Shown: one piece after another, positions 6,240-8,798 of the stretch | How positions within the stretch are numbered: position 1 is the first letter of the stretch | Layout of the letters: every line of letters starts with the position of its first letter | Source of the DNA: Candidatus Zixiibacteriota bacterium | GTDB lineage: Bacteria; Zixibacteria; MSB-5A5; GN15; PGXB01 | NCBI GenBank assembly: GCA_024230695.1 | Contig: JAAERC010000641.1 | Coordinates: forward strand, 1 to 8,798 | Length of the DNA stretch: 8,798 nucleotides | Direction of reading: 5' to 3' | Made by a program: the position numbers and the translations under genes | The notes under the pieces: generated by a model | The model's input: only the letters and a program-made list of their open reading frames with translations | Databases searched by the model: none | What the model was told of the DNA's origin: nothing

Positions 6240-8582
6240 TTATTTAATTACGACACAACCAAGCTCAGGTTCCGGGCCGCCTTTATACTTGTAGTTTATC
6301 AAAAAAACTATATCAAGAATATCAATAATGCAGTCATTATTAGGGTCTGCCAAAAATGGAACTGTTGGCGTGGTTCCACCTTTGTATTTATAATTAATCA
6401 GAAAAACTATATCCAGTATATCAACAGTTTCATCTTTGTTAGCATCTCCCGGCCAACCCACACCTTCATTCACATATAGAGTGTATTCTAACTCATCCGA
6501 ATAGGAACTGTAGGTATCATCAACGCCCACAACAAAAACAAATTCGCCGAACTCATCAGGCGCTCCGGATAGTTCACCGGTTTCGGAATTGAGCACAAGT
6601 CCATTCGGCAGGGCTCCTGAGATAATTTGATAATCATTATTCCCCGAACCACCCCGACAAATTATTGTATCTTGATAATCGGCATACTGATCGGCGGTAT
6701 CAAACGGAAGCGGAAGAAGATTATATGACCAGGGCATATTAAAAGTACTGTTCAATATCCAATTATCAGGATCGATTACAATACTATCGGGCTCAACAGA
6801 AGTTTTAAAAACAAATCTTTGAAATTGTGAAGTATTTTGAACAGTCGTATCCAGGATAACAGTTGTACCCGAATAGAATCGCAAACCAACCGGCATCTCA
6901 AAAACTTCAGACCCGTATGTTTGTGTTTGTCTCAGATTTAAATATGTCCAATACATCCCATCGCCTAAATCCGGTTCGACATAAGTTTGTTTGGCATACA
7001 CCGGATACAAAATACCATATACCCAATCATTAAAAAACTCGGTCAATTCTAAACCAGTGAAATTTTCACAGAAATCTATAAATTCTTCAGTGGTAACATT
7101 ACTATACTTAAATTCGCTATTGGCATATGCATGCATCAAATTAAAAAATAGTTCATCGCCCAAAACACCACGAAGCATATGTATCACCCATGCTCCCTTA
7201 TGATAAACAACTATGTCAAAAACGTTGCTGGCATATGTAGTATCATAAACATAAACCGAATGATCATCCCAATATTCTAATGACTCCATATGTGAGTGAT
7301 ATCTATTAATACCACTTTTTCCCTCATAATAAATCGCCTCAGAATATGTTCCCAGGCCTTCATTAAGCCAGATATCATGCCAGGTTTTGCAGGTAATCAT
7401 ATTGCCCCACCACATATGAGCCATCTCATGTATAATCAAATACTCGGTTGTATGAGCAAATTCAATCGGCGGCATAGCCGTACATGTTTGATGCTCCATT
7501 CCATAGTTTTCATATTGGGAGTGGCCATATTTATCATTGATAAAAGGGTACTCACAAAAAGCCTCGGCATATATTTCAAGACACCGAGGAGTGATGTCCC
7601 ATGTCTCTTGTGCTTCTTCAAGAAAGAACGGATAAACATGATTTACAATCGGCATCGAGTCATTACCATCATTATAATGGTACCAATCGGTCCAGATCGT
7701 ATAATCGGAAATTGCCAATGCAACAACACTCGTGTAAATTGGATAGGTCATTTTATATTTAAAGGTTCGATGTATTGGTGAAGAATCTTTTACATTTTCT
7801 ATTTTTACGAGTCGTCCATTGGTGGCACAGTAATATGGGGATTCGACAGTGATATAAATATCCATACTGTCTGCTTTATCACTCGGCGAATCTTTACATG
7901 GCCACCAGCGGCGGGAATCGTACGGTTGACAATCAGTATATGCAACCGGAATTGTACTTTCTGCATCAAAATAATGATTTTGATAACCAAAAGCCAAACC
8001 TCGGCCAAGAAATTTAACAGGACCATTAATTATTCCATATGTAGCATATGGGTGCCCATGGTACCTTACAGTTATTGCAAATTCATCATCTATATCGTAT
8101 GGCTGATCAAGCTCGATCACAATTTTATTATTTTCGTGTGAAAACAACAACAGGCCGGAAGAATTAAAAACTGAATCAACTGTCAAATTTATAGTATTGG
8201 GATACCATACCGGATCAATAATACTATCGACAAAATCAAGCTCTATAGTTTCCAACCCATCTATTAATGATAAGGCGGTCATTGTCAAACTGGCACTGTC
8301 AACATACTCTGTGACCAAATCAATATCCATCTCCAACTTATAATGAGTGACATCATACTCAGACATGTCATATAACGAAGCGCGTTCAATTTGATCATAG
8401 GTCTTCCAAGCCTCGGCCAATCGTTCAGCCTTCATTTTTCCTTCGAATTCATGAAATTGGGCCGGGGTCATAAAATCTTGTTGGGAAAAACCAAGATATT
8501 CAAACAGATTGTTTTCAGCATTGATAGAAATAAATAACAGTAGTATTGCCGCCACAATTAGTGCGGTATAAAAATTTTTCAT
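6240..8582 (-). CDS. Secreted M1 family zinc aminopeptidase with Ig-like and dockerin modules
   Basis: This 780-residue protein would remove N-terminal residues from peptides outside the cytoplasm. Residues 1-22 are a signal peptide ending N-A. The M1 N-terminal domain (about 75-290) includes the P-C-K-D-S-P-S-D-K-A motif (228-237). The substrate motif is Y-G-M-E-H (360-364), a variant of GAMEN. Zinc ligands are His385 and His389 of H-E-M-A-H and Glu408, eighteen residues later, with Glu386 as general base and Tyr460 as the likely transition-state Tyr. The active site is thus complete. The usual large C-terminal helical domain is absent; the core ends near 530 and a beta-rich segment follows. 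Residues 640-706 form a He_PIG-type Ig-like module and 711-772 a type I dockerin. The ATG at 8582 has AAGGA six bases upstream. A strong promoter and an upstream terminator indicate an independent transcription unit. Peptide nutrition and surface-protein turnover are plausible roles. Confidence 0.95.
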   Translation of the reverse strand: MKNFYTALIVAAILLLFISINAENNLFEYLGFSQQDFMTPAQFHEFEGKMKAERLAEAWKTYDQIERASLYDMSEYDVTHYKLEMDIDLVTEYVDSASLTMTALSLIDGLETIELDFVDSIIDPVWYPNTINLTVDSVFNSSGLLLFSHENNKIVIELDQPYDIDDEFAITVRYHGHPYATYGIINGPVKFLGRGLAFGYQNHYFDAESTIPVAYTDCQPYDSRRWWPCKDSPSDKADSMDIYITVESPYYCATNGRLVKIENVKDSSPIHRTFKYKMTYPIYTSVVALAISDYTIWTDWYHYNDGNDSMPIVNHVYPFFLEEAQETWDITPRCLEIYAEAFCEYPFINDKYGHSQYENYGMEHQTCTAMPPIEFAHTTEYLIIHEMAHMWWGNMITCKTWHDIWLNEGLGTYSEAIYYEGKSGINRYHSHMESLEYWDDHSVYVYDTTYASNVFDIVVYHKGAWVIHMLRGVLGDELFFNLMHAYANSEFKYSNVTTEEFIDFCENFTGLELTEFFNDWVYGILYPVYAKQTYVEPDLGDGMYWTYLNLRQTQTYGSEVFEMPVGLRFYSGTTVILDTTVQNTSQFQRFVFKTSVEPDSIVIDPDNWILNSTFNMPWSYNLLPLPFDTADQYADYQDTIICRGGSGNNDYQIISGALPNGLVLNSETGELSGAPDEFGEFVFVVGVDDTYSSYSDELEYTLYVNEGVGWPGDANKDETVDILDIVFLINYKYKGGTTPTVPFLADPNNDCIIDILDIVFLINYKYKGGPEPELGCVVIK
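6267..6452 (-). other. Type I dockerin module of the M1 peptidase
   Basis: Residues 711-772 hold two EF-hand-like calcium loops. Loop one uses D713, N715, D717 and D724; loop two uses D746, N748, D750 and D757. Each is followed by an identical helix and G-G. The 16-residue stretch at 721-736 is repeated exactly at 754-769. Dockerins bind cohesins, so the module probably anchors the peptidase to a partner protein, though the partner is not identified. Confidence 0.9.
6465..6665 (-). other. He_PIG-type Ig-like module of the M1 peptidase
   Basis: Residues 640-706 show the family pattern: G-A-L-P-N-G-L-V-L, then T-G-E-L-S-G-A-P, then a strand ending V-G-V-D-D. It lies between the catalytic part and the dockerin and probably serves as a spacer or binding module. 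Confidence 0.8.
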
Positions 8583-8588
8583 CGGCTG

Positions 8589-8593
8589 TCCTT
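8589..8593 (-). promoter_or_regulatory. Ribosome binding site of the M1 peptidase gene
   Basis: AAGGA on the minus strand is followed by six bases and then the ATG at 8582. This is a standard spacing and confirms the start. Confidence 0.75.
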
Positions 8594-8615
8594 CTAACTT
8601 CGGCGGTACATAATT

Positions 8616-8643
8616 AATATATTACTATTCTGTTTTCTGTCAA
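8616..8643 (-). promoter_or_regulatory. Sigma70-type promoter of the M1 peptidase gene
   Basis: On the minus strand a perfect TTGACA (8638-8643) is followed by a 16-base spacer and TATATT (8616-8621), five of six matches to the -10 consensus. Transcription would begin near 8609, giving a leader of about 27 bases that contains the ribosome site. It is the best promoter in the window. Confidence 0.75.
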
Positions 8644-8703
8644 GAAATTAAATTTCAGCTCCAGCCTTTATATTAATAGTCATATTTGGTATGATATTCT
8701 TAC

Positions 8704-8740
8704 AAAAAAAACGAGGTTTACATCTTTGGCAATGTAAACC
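8704..8740 (-). terminator. Rho-independent terminator of a gene beyond the right edge
   Basis: Read on the minus strand, GGTTTACAT (8732-8740) and ATGTAAACC (8715-8723) form a perfect nine-base stem with an eight-base loop. Three bases later comes a run of eight T (8704-8711). It ends a minus-strand transcript coming from outside the window and insulates the M1 gene from it. The 58 bases to its right contain no recognisable coding end. Confidence 0.8.
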
Positions 8741-8798
8741 AGCGATGAAGCAGAGCCAAAAAACATTATTATCGCAAAAAAATTATAGAATTAATAAA

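Noticed and set aside
8741..8798. Possible coding end of the gene right of the window
   Set aside because: All three minus-strand frames contain early stops and only nine codons could be coding, so no partial gene can be supported.

Overview
The window is AT-rich bacterial chromosome with five protein genes: four on the minus strand and one on the plus strand. The protein set suggests an uncultured Gram-negative lineage of the FCB type, with candidate phylum Zixibacteria or a close relative as my best guess. The reasons are a Bacteroidota-style CarboxypepD_reg plus DUF5686 outer-membrane protein, a secreted M1 metallopeptidase ending in a Ig-like module and a type I dockerin, and a secreted protein with a cohesin-like N-terminal half. 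The taxonomic call is inference. No rRNA or marker gene is present.

Layout, left to right. Positions 1-1080 (minus) hold the first 360 residues of a secreted, cysteine-containing, cohesin-like protein that runs off the left edge. It is absent from simple start-to-stop ORF lists because its stop lies outside the window. Positions 1081-1753 are a long AT-rich divergent intergenic region with several inverted repeats and an extended -10 promoter. Positions 1754-2704 (plus) encode a membrane-anchored alpha/beta-hydrolase-fold protein whose nucleophile Ser is Asp and which has no C-terminal catalytic His. It meets the next gene tail to tail, with stop codons overlapping by bases 2701-2704. Positions 2701-5109 (minus) encode the 802-residue DUF5686 outer-membrane beta-barrel protein, which starts at TTG. 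Positions 5282-6178 (minus) encode a cytosolic DUF58/vWA protein with an intact metal-ion-dependent adhesion site and a promoter so close to its ATG that the mRNA may be leaderless. Positions 6240-8582 (minus) encode the M1 aminopeptidase with its dockerin. The right edge holds a clear sigma70-type promoter for that gene and a rho-independent terminator for a minus-strand transcript from outside the window.

Three of the five genes encode secreted or envelope proteins and one a membrane-anchored protein. A dockerin-tagged peptidase in the same window as a cohesin-like secreted protein raises the possibility of non-cellulosomal surface or extracellular assembly. No mobile element, CRISPR array, tRNA or rRNA was found.
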